In this document: piece by piece, positions 13,391 through 23,820 of the stretch | How positions within the stretch are numbered: the stretch's first letter is position 1 | Layout of the letters: every line of letters starts with the position of its first letter | Origin: Serilophus lunatus | Taxonomy: Eukaryota; Chordata; Aves; Passeriformes; Eurylaimidae | NCBI GenBank assembly: GCA_013399895.1 | Contig: VXBA01001576.1 | Location: forward strand, 63,786-127,785 | Reading direction: 5' to 3' | Length of the DNA: 64,000 bases | Made by a program: the position numbers and the translations under genes | Notes under the pieces: generated by a model | The model's database searches: none | What the model saw: the letters and a program-made list of their open reading frames with translations, nothing else | What the model was told of the DNA's origin: nothing

Positions 13391-15721
13391 AAAGATCTCC
13401 ACCTTGTGTGCAGAAATGCACTGAGATAAGACTCATTCTCGTGCTCTAACACTGAAAAGCTGAGTTTCTGCTGAGAAAGTAATTCACATCTAGAAGTGCA
13501 GTAACTCAAACAAGAACAAAAAAGACAGGCTGTGCCAGTATCTGACAAGGAGCCCTGGATGGAAACATACTAGGGCTGTGGGAACTGCATCAACATTCTG
13601 ATGAGTACTCACCTTCCTGTAAGAACCTGCTAAGAAGCCACAAACATTTTTATAGTGGTGGTTTCATTTAGCAATGATGTAGTTGTAATATTCTCACTGA
13701 GTCCATGAGAAACTCCCCAAGACTCTTGTAAATAGAGTTGTAACCCAATTCTAACTCTAAGTGTGTATGATATAATTACTAAATTATGCTTGAGGGGTTA
13801 TATTTGTTTTTAATAAACCAATCTTTAAAAGTATGTTTTCAGAAGAGTCAAGAGGTTGTTTTTTTTAAGTAATGTCATTTTCCTCTCCGTTCCCTTCCTA
13901 CTTTCTCCAAAAGGAATCTACTGCCTCTTCAAAGAAGAGAACAAAAATCCATGAAACTTCACAGACTCCATAGAATCTGGCATCCAACTTTGAGTCTAGG
14001 AACAGATCCATAGATACTAAAAGAAAGAAGGCCACAGTGAGTGAAAATTCATTCAGAAATTCTCCCATTTCCAGGATATGGAATTACAAGTCTGATGATT
14101 GTAGCTTGTGTTTGTGGAAATGTCTAAGGCAGCTTAGGAAAAAAAAATACTGCAGAGCACTAGGAGAACAACTGCAACACTGGCACTTTATGCACGAAGG
14201 CACTTCCTAAAGGCAGGAATTCACTTACTTGCCTGGATTCACCCTATCAATATAAATGAACTTATCCAAGATGCCTAAACAAGGAGGAAAAGAAGTGAGC
14301 TGAATCTGACCTAATGCTTATCTCCTTACTTGAGAGATGTCAGGGAGCCAAGGAGACAGCTCTTATCTTAGTATCTGGAGCAGGGCTCAAAGACCACATG
14401 CTTAGGTCTGTGGTTAGTGATTCACCTACAATTAAGGTGAAACCCAAGATGCCTACATAAAGATAAATCTCTAGACTTTTTGGTTGCAGAGCAGCATCTG
14501 CCAGATATCTGCTAACAGCTCAAACCAGTTGTGCTGAGAGGTGCACAGTCCCAAGCATCTCAACAGGGTGCAACTCCCCAGCTGTGCTATGGGTTGTTCC
14601 CCATACCTTCTTGCATAGATGCTGCACATGGGTGGCTCCTGAAAGATGGCAGAAATCAGGGTTTAGTTCCCTTCTGCTCAGGGTAAACCAATTAATAATA
14701 ATCTTAAAATACAATACAATTGAGACCTTCGAATATTTTTTCTCCCTCCAGGAAACAGTGTGTGAACTCTGTGCCTTGTACTTCAAGCTTTCCAGAAGAG
14801 GGATACTTCCAAAACCACACTATCTTTTTACACAAGATGTTCTAACCTACTGCCATACAGATACTCTACTTCCTGAAGTTTCACCCTCAAAACTTGTGTT
14901 GGGTAGGTTTCAGGAAAATGTCTCCAGCCTATTTTGTTCAAACAATACCTTAGCTCTGCTGCTGCTTGTGCTGTCTGCAGCTCTTTTTGCAGCACTCTCA
15001 TCTGATGATGAAGCCCTCTACAAAATAGCCTCTTGCAGGGCAAAGACTCTCACCAAATTACACACAGTTGAAGAATTTGGATAAATAAACCAAAACTCAG
15101 CAGCTCAAATTCTGAGGTTTACTTATTATAATCCTTACTCAAGTCTACATGCAAGCAAGATTAAAGAAGAGCCAACTAACTCAAAGCAAGAGAGAAGCTA
15201 TCAATATGGCTGAAAGAAACCTAAAAAAACAAGCACACACCTTGATCCAGCATTTTGCTATTGATATCTATGTGTCATTCAAATAATATAAATTAATAAC
15301 TGAAGAATACTTGCCTAAAAATCAAGTGTTTTCTACTCATTCTTTCAGCTGCAGATCTTGGGGAGGAAAGATGCATATAAAGGGCAATAAAGTTTCCAAA
15401 ATACTAGCAACTCTGTGCTGGTCATAAAAGCAAAAGAAAAACCAAAACAATGCCTGATGCTCTAAGCATGAAAAATAATAAGCAATAAGTGGGTCTGCAT
15501 ACCTGGGAGACTGGCAGCATACTGGTCTTAAATTATAGAAGCAGTACTCTGGAAGATGATCAGTATCTTCAGTATCTTCTCAGACATGTTCATGCTTTCA
15601 GTGAGGCCTTCAAAGCTCCCATAATTGGAATACTGAAGTAGAGGTAATTTGCTTAAGCCCCAAAAGTCCATCTGCTTGCTTCTGAACTGGCAGGGACATG
15701 AATGAAAACAACAGCACAAGA
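13391..15721. other. Intergenic stretch downstream of C11orf24
   Basis: No recognised gene. A 166-codon plus-strand open frame at 14584-15084 has no family resemblance or splice context and is treated as chance. Confidence 0.55.
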
Positions 15722-16378
15722 TATGCCCTTCCAGGGCCCCATTTATTAATTGAATACAAAAATAAGATCATTTAAGTGCAGAGGCACAGTAATCCACCCC
15801 GTGGTGAAAAGATACCTTAGGTTAGCAGTAAACAGGGTTTACAATACCTTGTAAACAGACCTTTTCACAAGCAAGAAGCATACTGAAATATGGCACACTG
15901 AATTAAAAGTTCCCTGTTACAACAGTACTCCACACTTCTCATCTGGCTGTTTGGGAGCACTTCACAAAAGGTGACAATATCCTTTGCCCTATTTTCAGAG
16001 GAACACATGAAACAAATGAAACACAAGGAACTTACACTGTAAACAGTTGAAGAAGCGCTACAGCATTTTCAGAGGACGGTAGCTTACCCCCCTTGTTAGG
16101 TTTGTTCTGCGATGCAAAATAATGACCAAAGCTATCATGTATTATGAAAGTGTTAAAAATTATTCAATTTTTTAGGTTTTACAGCAACCTGTTGCACAGT
16201 TGAATAAAAAAAATATTTTTTTCCTTAATACAGTACATGGCATTTCTCCTCAATTGCACTAGAAGTAAATTTGGAAGCACTTTCAGTTTGTGTTATAGGC
16301 AAATAGGAAGGAAAACCAAGCCAGGCAGACTTTGAATCTCCTTTCCTTCTCTCTACCCACTGTATTATCCCCACCCCT
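15722..16378 (-). other. C11orf24: C11orf24 3' untranslated region (predicted)
   Basis: About 650 nt of AT-rich sequence follows the stop codon with no further splice requirement. The first convincing AATAAA on the minus strand lies at 15747-15742 (context CAATTAATAAATGG). The 3' end is inferred from this signal only, and other cleavage sites are possible. Confidence 0.5.
15742..15747 (-). terminator. Polyadenylation signal AATAAA for C11orf24
   Basis: AATAAA on the minus strand (TTTATT on plus) about 630 nt downstream of the C11orf24 stop. It would place cleavage about 10-30 nt further on, near 15720-15730. No transcript evidence is available from sequence alone. Confidence 0.45.
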
Positions 16379-17541
16379 TCACATCTCTGAGTCCACATAC
16401 ATTCCATTGATCAGGTAATCCACTTGTGTGTAATCTTTCTTCTTATAGCTCTCATAGGCCTGCAAAAGGAAAAGAACTATAACAGTTATGAAAAAAAACG
16501 TACCAACTAAAAGCACTGCAAGAAGCGAACTTTCATCCACTAAGTAATGAGTCAGGGGCTCAGCAGCAATGAGGAGATACTCATTGTCTGTGACCTGAGC
16601 TTCTGTGAGGCCTGAAGCTGTTGTTTTGGGTGCATCTGCTGTAGCCATGGTTGTTGAAAAGATGTCAGATGTTGACTTTATCCCATGCTCAGTTGTAGTT
16701 TCTGCTGTAGAGACTGTAGTCAAAAGCATGGCACCTCTTGTAGAGCCCAAAAGAGAAGTTGATACACTCAAGGATGTTGTGGCTGTACTTGCTTCTGTCT
16801 TTACATCTAGCACTGTACTGACAGGCGGTGGATTCGTAGAGTGAGAACTCTCCAAGGGGATGAATGCCGTGGCATGAGTGGAAGCAGTGGAAGATGTTCT
16901 CTCATCCTGTGGGATGAGGGTGGTCAGTGTTGTGGCCGGTGTCCTCAGGTCAGCTTCAGGAGTGATGGGGTGATCAGAGCGAAGAGCACTCGTAGTGGTC
17001 TTGGTGGCAGCTGGATTAGACTGCTGTGTCTGAGTGCCTGCTTTAGAAGTAATAGTGAGGAGAACAGAAGTAGAAGTGGGGGGCAATGCTGAGGCAGAGC
17101 CACTATTTCCTGTTCTTTGGGTGGTGGTCACAATCTGGGTGACATGGCCGGAAGTAGAAGCAGAAATGTTACCAGAAGTGGGCGAGAAGGCAGCAGATGT
17201 TATGGTTTTAGCAAAGGTATTAGAACCTGTAGGGGTTTTTGAAGCTTTGGCAGCTGTTTCATTAGCGGTAATGAAGATGGTTGCATTTGTAACATTTGTT
17301 GGTACAGCTGTGGCAGTGACAGTGGTAGCACTGCTTGTAACTGACTCTCTTGTAGTTGTTGCGACATTTCCATTCTCAACCCCAAGCAAATGCCTCAAAT
17401 GAATGCTGTGAGTCTGAGCATTTGAGGAAAAGAGGTTTTCCACACTGTGTTGGTTAAGCTGTGCATTCAGCATCCTCTCCTTTTTCTGTGGATAGCTTTG
17501 GTGGTGAAACAGGACTGTTTCCCATTTTCCGCTGACAGTTT
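16379..17541 (-). CDS. C11orf24: C11orf24 terminal coding exon: mucin-like stalk, TM helix, cytoplasmic tail
   Basis: Opens after a polypyrimidine acceptor (ttttttctttttaag|AAACTG) and finishes E92. It encodes residues 92-478, ending at a TGA in 16381-16379. Residues about 150-420 are dominated by Thr, Ser, Ala, Pro and Val, with sequons NVT, NAT, NET and NIS, as in a mucin-like stalk. After LLIAAEPLTHYLVDESS comes a hydrophobic helix (LLAVLLVGTFFFITVIVLFLL) followed by a Lys-rich, Tyr-rich tail. The tail is nearly identical to the human one, while the stalk is not recognisably aligned, which is the usual pattern for this family. Confidence 0.93.
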
Positions 17542-20500
17542 CTTAAAAAGAAAAAACAATGAGCTTTGTAAGAATAAAATTCTCAAGCTCTAATCTAACC
17601 TCAACACCCCAACACGCAAACCAGAACACATATTTTGCCGTACACATAGTATAACTGGAATAACTCAGTCCTGAAGTCAGTAAGAATACGGAAACACAGA
17701 CACCCCCCCACCACCACCACCTTTATTGCACATAATGCCTTTCAGAGTTTTTGCATTGTTTTGGTGTTTTGGTTTTGTTGGTTTTTTTCCCACAAATCTC
17801 TAGTATTTGCCCAACCACAGAATTAATTTCACAAAAGGGGAGTAATCAAGTAGAGAGGTAGGATGCAGAAGCATATTATCAACAGGAACAGTGTTACAAA
17901 TGTCAGCTCCAGAGAGGACTCATACTTTCAAAGTCACACATCATCAACAAAGCCTTTGTGCTTAGATTCATCATTTTCACCTCTCAAATCTGAGCAGAAA
18001 TTTTCACTTACACCTTCCTACATTAGGATAATTTCCTTCACAACTAGATTTACAGTGGCATAAACCTCATTTGCTTATCACAGGTCCAGTTGGTATGTTG
18101 CAGAGAAACCTTTGCCAACCCAAAAGAACCAGGAACAATTTTTTCTAAACTTAGGTACAGTGATCTCTTGAAACATACTTTAGAAGATTGATTTCCCCAA
18201 TTATGAATAAGCTCCATTTTGTTATTGTGTCACTTAATTAAAATTCAATACCCTGGCACTGGAAAGTCACCATAAGAATTGCTGCTCTGATTATAGAAGC
18301 AGCCTGTTGACTCTGGAATAAAATCCTGGCAGTCTCAGAGAAAAACAATGCCAAGACATTTTCCTTTCTCTGAAAAAAAATATAAATACATCTGTTATGC
18401 CTTTATTTTCACAAGGACAGCTTGTGGCGTGCAAATGGCTTGAATGAATGATGTCTTCAACATGGAGACAAACTGTTACTGAGTAACAGCAACAAAAGTT
18501 ATTCAAAGACACATCATGCACATGCAATTGCCAGAGTCCTTAGGACACAGTGAAACAGTTATTCCAGTGAACTGTCCTGCAGGCATTTCACAACCCATCT
18601 CCCTCAGCTGAAAGCCTATTAAGGTCTAAACATAGGCATTTAAAGGAAAAGAACTAGGATCCTGGATTTACTGGCAACCTGAAACATGGCTTTACCTCCG
18701 AGTAGATCTTTGATGTCTCGTTCTCTGGCACTCTGGCACACACTCAGCTGGTGACACTGCAAGAGGATGCAATGGTTCTGGTGGGGCACAGACCAATTAC
18801 AGTGACGGTCTCCTGAAAACAGCAGAGAAAATACATCGCTACGCACAATATACCAAACATGCTGTTTCATAGTTTTAATTAAAGAATTAAAAAAAAAAAA
18901 AAGCACAATCAAAAAAAACAAAACTACACAATACCTAGAAGGCCTAGCTCAGCTTTAGTGAAAATCTAACTGGAGAGCCCGTGAAATCAACGAGGCAGCT
19001 GCAGCCCACCTACCTGCTGGTCTTCTGGTACCTGCATCTCTTAACAACAGCAATTCACTCACCCAGGCAGAGACAAAGAAAGTGCACTTCAGTTTGTTTT
19101 CATGTAAATGTTAGCATTCCTCTAGATGTCTTAATAAGGAAAAAAAAATGTGCCAAAACTGAGTAGAAATCCATCTCACCACCCCTAGGAGACAGCTCTC
19201 ATCTCAGTGCTTGGAGTTACACAGAAATTTACTCTTCCTTCATTGAACAATGATACCATTAGCCATGGGAACCATCACAGAAACTGTCTTTTAGTAAGCC
19301 AAATGCCAACAGAAGCTAAATAAACTCATTACAGCAAGAACTGTCTTTTCTGGCATCCCTTTGAACTCACTAATTTCTTTTCACATGTCTACATGTACAC
19401 AACCAAGCTCTGAGGGAAGGAATGAACATCCTCCAACACATGCTGAGGAAGCATTTTAAACATTGTGCCCAGTTGTGGGCTGTCTAGCTGACAACAGTGG
19501 AATTGAAATACTAGAGTGAGTCCAAGAGAGACTACTAGATGTTTGAGAGGCTGAAACATTTAAAGGAAATCCCAACTCGAAATCAAGGGAAAAAGAGTTT
19601 CTACAACAAGGGCACTCAAACACTGGTCTGGGGGCAGAGAGGTCTCCCCACCAGGTCTTGAACAGAGAGATCTAAGTTGGGCTCAGACCAGAGAATTTCA
19701 AGAGGTCCCTTCCTGCTGCAGTAGCTGTACTACTTCTCTAAGTAACTGATGTTATGTCAGCAAAGGTCCAAATTACATCTACATAAGAGTGCCTAACCAG
19801 CTAGGAATGCCATTTTTCCACTTCTCCAAGCAATGTTGCTATGAGAACGTCTCCCCATGCAACTTTGTTCTACAACTTAACACTATAACACCTTAAATAA
19901 TAACAACCATTGCTTTTTTACTGACAGTTACACGTGTAACTATTCTGACAACCAAGCCTTGGGTCTCAGGTCTGTAAGGACAGAAAGCACAAAAATAAAT
20001 ATTGTTGGGGAAGAAGGGAATGGAGAATGAGTTTAGTAAAGCTGATCTTAAAACCTAAAGCTAATAATTAAAAAAAGACATTTCAGGTCCTCCTTTCCTG
20101 ATGATCTCTCTGCACATGGCCATATATTTATGCCAAGAGTGTCTAACTTTTCCACCTCCCTTGACACCAGGTAATGCACCAGACGAGCCATCAAGTAACA
20201 AATAGGAATTAAAATTGCTTCAGTAAGGTAAATACAGAATGTAAAACCTGAGAAACTTTATGTTTTTGGGTTTAGTTTCACATGGTTTCCTGAGATGTGT
20301 CACCTAATTCTACAGGCTCAACCTCTGCTCAACAAAGCTAATACTCAACTAGACTTGTTATGTAAGAACACATCAGGAAAGTGCAGGGTATAAAAAAAAT
20401 GGTTGAAGTCGGCAACAGGGCCAACGATGCAGCCAAATCATGTTGCAGTCTGGATGGTAGAATAACTAAATTCTTTATGTTTCTCTTTTGGAAAAGGCAG

Positions 20501-21461
20501 CTGATGACACCTTTTCCACCCTTACCAAGAATCAGAAGGTTAAGAGGACATGTGCACAGTGTATAGAGATTGTCAGGTGGAACAGACTAATATGCAGTGC
20601 TACAGACCCTAGGTATCAGCACAGGCACTGTGAATGTGTCATCTGTCTAGGGTTTACCATCTTAAAAACAGGCCTGGGAGACAAACTCACTCTTATCTCC
20701 TAAAAAATCAATTTATAAAGGTACTTTCCAGCATGAATGAATGACTCAAGCTTAAACTAAAGGTTTGGGACCTTTTAAATGAGTTTGAATTGTCTTTATG
20801 AAGTTCAGTGTTTTATAAAGACATCCCAGAGGTAGTGAGCAAAAGGGTTTCATCTCACCAAATTTGTTTAGCCCTGTGCTTGGCTGCAGGACACGAGTAG
20901 TTTCTCCCAAAGAAGAAAACACACACACACTACCAGGGAGCAAATACTACTGATTCTAGTGCAGCTGTCTACAACAGGACTGTTTACTTGCAAACATCTG
21001 GCAGCATGAAATTATCAATTCTTCAAGTGACTGAACACTGTTTGCACGCTATCAGTGCGCACCAAGAGCACATGCATGTTTTTTCTTACAGAAGCTAAAA
21101 GGGCCCTGGGAAACAGTTGTTCTGGATTCAATTTAACCAAAGCTCTCAGAAGTTACTTAGCACTACAGCACTGCACAGAGAAGCCATAACTGTAAAAGCC
21201 TGTAAACAACTGGAATTAAGACAGACAGTTGTCAGGGAAGCAGTGGAGACCTTCAAGGAACAGAAAATGCAGCTGGAATTCCATCCAAGGGACAAGAACC
21301 TCACCTGAAGAACCTGGGCTTTTACAAGCTTGCCTGCATTGTTTTTCAGTTGTAAGCCTCTTTATTTGCACTACATGGACTCCTCTCCCTTTCAGGACAG
21401 AAAACCTGTGTTCACATATGGAGAAGGAAATCAGCAGGAAGAATACAAAGGCAGTCCACAT
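16379..21461 (-). CDS. C11orf24: C11orf24 orthologue, mucin-like type I membrane protein (three spliced coding exons)
   Basis: Join of 21461-21305, 18812-18696 and 17541-16379 on the minus strand: 1437 nt, 478 aa plus TGA stop. Introns are GT-AG and the split codons match (G|GA, then G|AA), so the frame is unbroken. Layout: signal peptide about residues 1-17 (MWTAFVFFLLISFS...), six cysteines at 42, 46, 57, 67, 72 and 78 in a MANSC-like pattern, a long Thr/Ser/Ala/Pro-rich stalk with sequons near N174, N177 and N185, one transmembrane helix about 432-452, and a tail of about 27 residues. The start 'MWTA.V' and the tail (QAYESYKKKDYTQVDYLING..., ending DSEM) match human C11orf24 as I remember it; the human protein is about 449 aa. 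The family is a poorly characterised Golgi/vesicle protein; YTQV in the tail fits a YxxPhi sorting signal. The stalk is expected to be O-glycosylated and fast-evolving. Function is not established. Confidence 0.9.
17542..18695 (-). other. C11orf24: C11orf24 intron 3 (between second and third coding exons)
   Basis: 1154-bp GT-AG intron, phase 1. Only simple CA/CCA-rich and T-rich patches near 17700-17790 stand out. Confidence 0.85.
18696..18812 (-). CDS. C11orf24: C11orf24 coding exon 2: MANSC-like cysteine module
   Basis: 117-nt exon. The acceptor is ctgctgttttcag|GAGACC and the donor CGGAG|gtaaag. It completes G53 and runs GDRHCNWS...NHCILLQCHQLSVCQ...DLLG, giving Cys 57, 67, 72 and 78 and an N-glycosylation sequon at N58. 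The spacing C-x3-C...GD-x2-CN...C-x4-C-x5-C resembles the MANSC domain seen in MANSC1 and relatives. Phase 1 at both ends makes this exon skippable without a frameshift. Assignment to the gene rests on phase, splice sites and the cysteine pattern running across the junction. Confidence 0.83.
18813..21304 (-). other. C11orf24: C11orf24 intron 2 (between first and second coding exons)
   Basis: 2492-bp GT-AG intron, phase 1, holding an old CR1 scrap at 19455-19745. No further coding exon is needed, because the flanking split codons match. Confidence 0.83.
19455..19745 (+). mobile_element. Old CR1 LINE fragment
   Basis: Contains 'gtgcccagttgtgggctg', 'gagtccaagagagactactagatg' and '...agaatttcaagaggtcccttcctgctgcag', matching the order of blocks in the 3' third of CR1, but strongly diverged. 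Located in C11orf24 intron 2, antisense to the gene. Confidence 0.55.
21305..21461 (-). CDS. C11orf24: C11orf24 coding exon 1: signal peptide and first half of Cys module
   Basis: ATG at 21461-21459, with A at -3. It encodes residues 1-52 and the first base of codon 53. A hydrophobic signal peptide (about 1-17) is followed by a basic stretch and then C42-x3-C46, the opening of the cysteine module. The exon ends in CTTCAG|gtgagg, a strong donor at 21304-21303. The same exon carries 5' UTR upstream of the ATG, back to an acceptor near 21543. Confidence 0.88.
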
Positions 21462-21543
21462 CTTCAGGGTTGCCCTTATAGGGTGGCTTGTCTTCCCAGA
21501 AGCAATTCTTTCTTATATCAACTTCAGATCCACTGCAATATAC
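21462..21543 (-). other. C11orf24: C11orf24 5' UTR part of first coding exon
   Basis: Upstream of the ATG, the minus strand shows a run of T followed by aatag at 21545-21544, a good acceptor with the exon starting at 21543. A second candidate, ttgcag, would start the exon at 21532. Neither route brings in an upstream ATG. An acceptor here means the transcript begins in a further upstream non-coding exon. Confidence 0.6.
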
Positions 21544-23760
21544 CTATTAAAAAAAAAAAAGGACATTTTATATTCCTAACAGCAGGAATAGAAAAAAAAA
21601 TGTAAAAAAGACAGGCATGTATCATTACACAACACAAACAAGCAAGGACGCAGAAGCACAAAGAGTAAAAACCATTCCCAAATACACAGAGAGGCTCTTT
21701 CTTTGGAAAAGATACTTTGCTCTTCTTCACTCAAGACCACAGAGGAGAACATCTTAAGTCAAAAGCCATTTGCACAAAGTCAATCTCAAAGCCCACAAAT
21801 ATACAACAGCACAGATACGATGCCTTTTGACTCATTCTAGGACCCTTAATGCTGTTCCCAGGCTCAGCAGAAGGGCTTTTCACGTGCTTGAGTACACTGG
21901 TAATATGGGTCCTGGCCCTGCCTTTATACCAAGTCAGTCAAAACCAAGCACCTAAGGTTGACTTCTGACTTGATTTTCCCGCTCACTGCAAAAAGCTTAA
22001 AGAAGCTTTGACTGAAAACAAGCAAAAGCCTCTATTTCAGTTCTTCCAAGACATTACACAGACACATCTGTGAATCTTCTTCAGTAACAGCTCCCACAGC
22101 CCACAGTAAGTCTTCATTTCTCCACATAAAACAACAGACAATGGCTTTCCTCCATTATCAATGAACACATGAGTCTCTGTCCCAACAGAGGAACTTTCAT
22201 CCTTGAAAGTCACTGAAGCAGCTCACACTGATATCAGAGTAGATAACTGGCTTCTGTATGGATTTACCTTCTCGATTCTGAGGCTTTTTCAAGCTTTACA
22301 TGAGCTTTCATACAGTTCAGCCTCAATCAGACCAATTTTAAGTCTCTGCCTCAAGTAATTTTTAAGGGCAACCCTCTTCCTCATCACTGAAGCAAGCTAT
22401 AGTCCTCATCCTGAAGTTATGAAATGTCACAGCCTTCAAGGGTGTTGAGATTCTACTTTGTTTGACATCTCAGACGTCTGTGATGACTGCAAAGGCAGTT
22501 CACAATTCAGAATGAGCAGCATGTATGAATGGTATAAATACCATAGTGAAGAACATCTAACAGTCACCAGCAACATGTGTGAGACCCTGATTTAGCCATC
22601 CATGCAAGAAGTTTCAGCCTGAGCTCTCAACTCCAGTTCCCACTACGCTTGTGAATTTAAGAATCTAAGAGATTTTTTTTCCTCCAAGAAAGGCCAAGAT
22701 AACATTTTTTAGCTTTGACTCACAGATTGCAATATTTTGATGCCCCATACCATGAAACTTTTGTTTCCAATTTTTCCTTCTTCTTCTATATCCTAAAACC
22801 CCGAAAAGGGCAAGAGTTTTAGCTTCAAAAACACCCTGCGTGAAAAGAGGTGAAATACAAACAGCTACCCCAACCTTCACAGAGGATACACAATATACAG
22901 GTCCACATTGGACTGTCAAAGAGCCAAAGATGGAGTTAAAACTTGATACTAAAATGCAGTGCCTCAAATTCAGCTTCCCTAGTCACGCTACAAATTCCAT
23001 AAGGAACTCTCCGTCCTACCCACTTATTTTAATCAAAAGAAAACAGATGAAGCATTTCTATATCTTCTGCTTTCCCAGAGTGCAGGGGAGACCAAATTGA
23101 CTGGGCTGTAGGGTACTTGTACTGCTGACCTTAGCTCATGCATCCCTGTTCAGCTTTCTCACTGGAGCAAGTGTGCCCAGCATCACTCTCATTTTGTGCA
23201 AGCAAGTTTTTCAGTGCTGCCAAAAGTTCATGCCTGTGTCATTCCACCTGGCAGCTGGAAATATTTCTAAGTTTGACCTGACAACAGAAGTCTTGGCAGG
23301 GAAAGGCAGCTCAGCAGCCCCATCTAGTCCTGTGTAGCAGAGACTGCACCTGGTGTAGTCCAGCCAGCACCAGCTTCACCAGGGTCTCTATTTCACACTA
23401 CACACGCACAGCACAGACTGACTTTGCTTATTCCTTATCACCTGCTCTTCCAAGTGTCCCTTAGCAGGATTTGAAAGAATCAGCAAAGGAGAGGAGATGC
23501 CACGTGCAATACACAAACACAGCCTTTGCCACACATTACAATGGCATTGGCTGCTCAGGAAAGCAGTCTCATGTTTTTGTCAGGGAATTGGTAGCATTAA
23601 TTCATGTTGTTCAGCCAAGCTAACTTCAATACTTTTCCCACTGTTCCAAATTACAAGGCACTTCTGCAAGTTTGCCTTAGCCTTTAGCATGCTCTTGCTG
23701 TCACTCTTAGCATATACTGTAGATTAAAAATTGAAAATTGCAGTTGACAAGGCTGGGAGC

Positions 23761-23820
23761 AAGGGGGAAAGCAAGGGGGAAAGCAAGGGGGAAAGCAAGG
23801 GGGAAAGCAAGGGGGAAAGC
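23761..23820. repeat. 12-bp minisatellite, five perfect units of AAGGGGGAAAGC
   Basis: Five identical tandem copies of a purine-rich 12-mer, with partial units on both sides (about 23754-23828). The plus strand carries six G-runs spaced evenly by AAAGCAA. Located in C11orf24 intron 1. Confidence 0.97.

Noticed and set aside
14584..15084. 166-codon plus-strand ORF followed by AATAAA
   Set aside because: No family resemblance, no promoter or splice context, odd composition; best read as chance.
1..15700. Expected exons of KMT5B (human neighbour of C11orf24)
   Set aside because: No SET-domain or other KMT5B coding block recognised in any frame.
16605..17402. Plus-strand ORFs opposite the C11orf24 terminal exon
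   Set aside because: Antisense shadows of the Thr/Ser-rich coding sequence.
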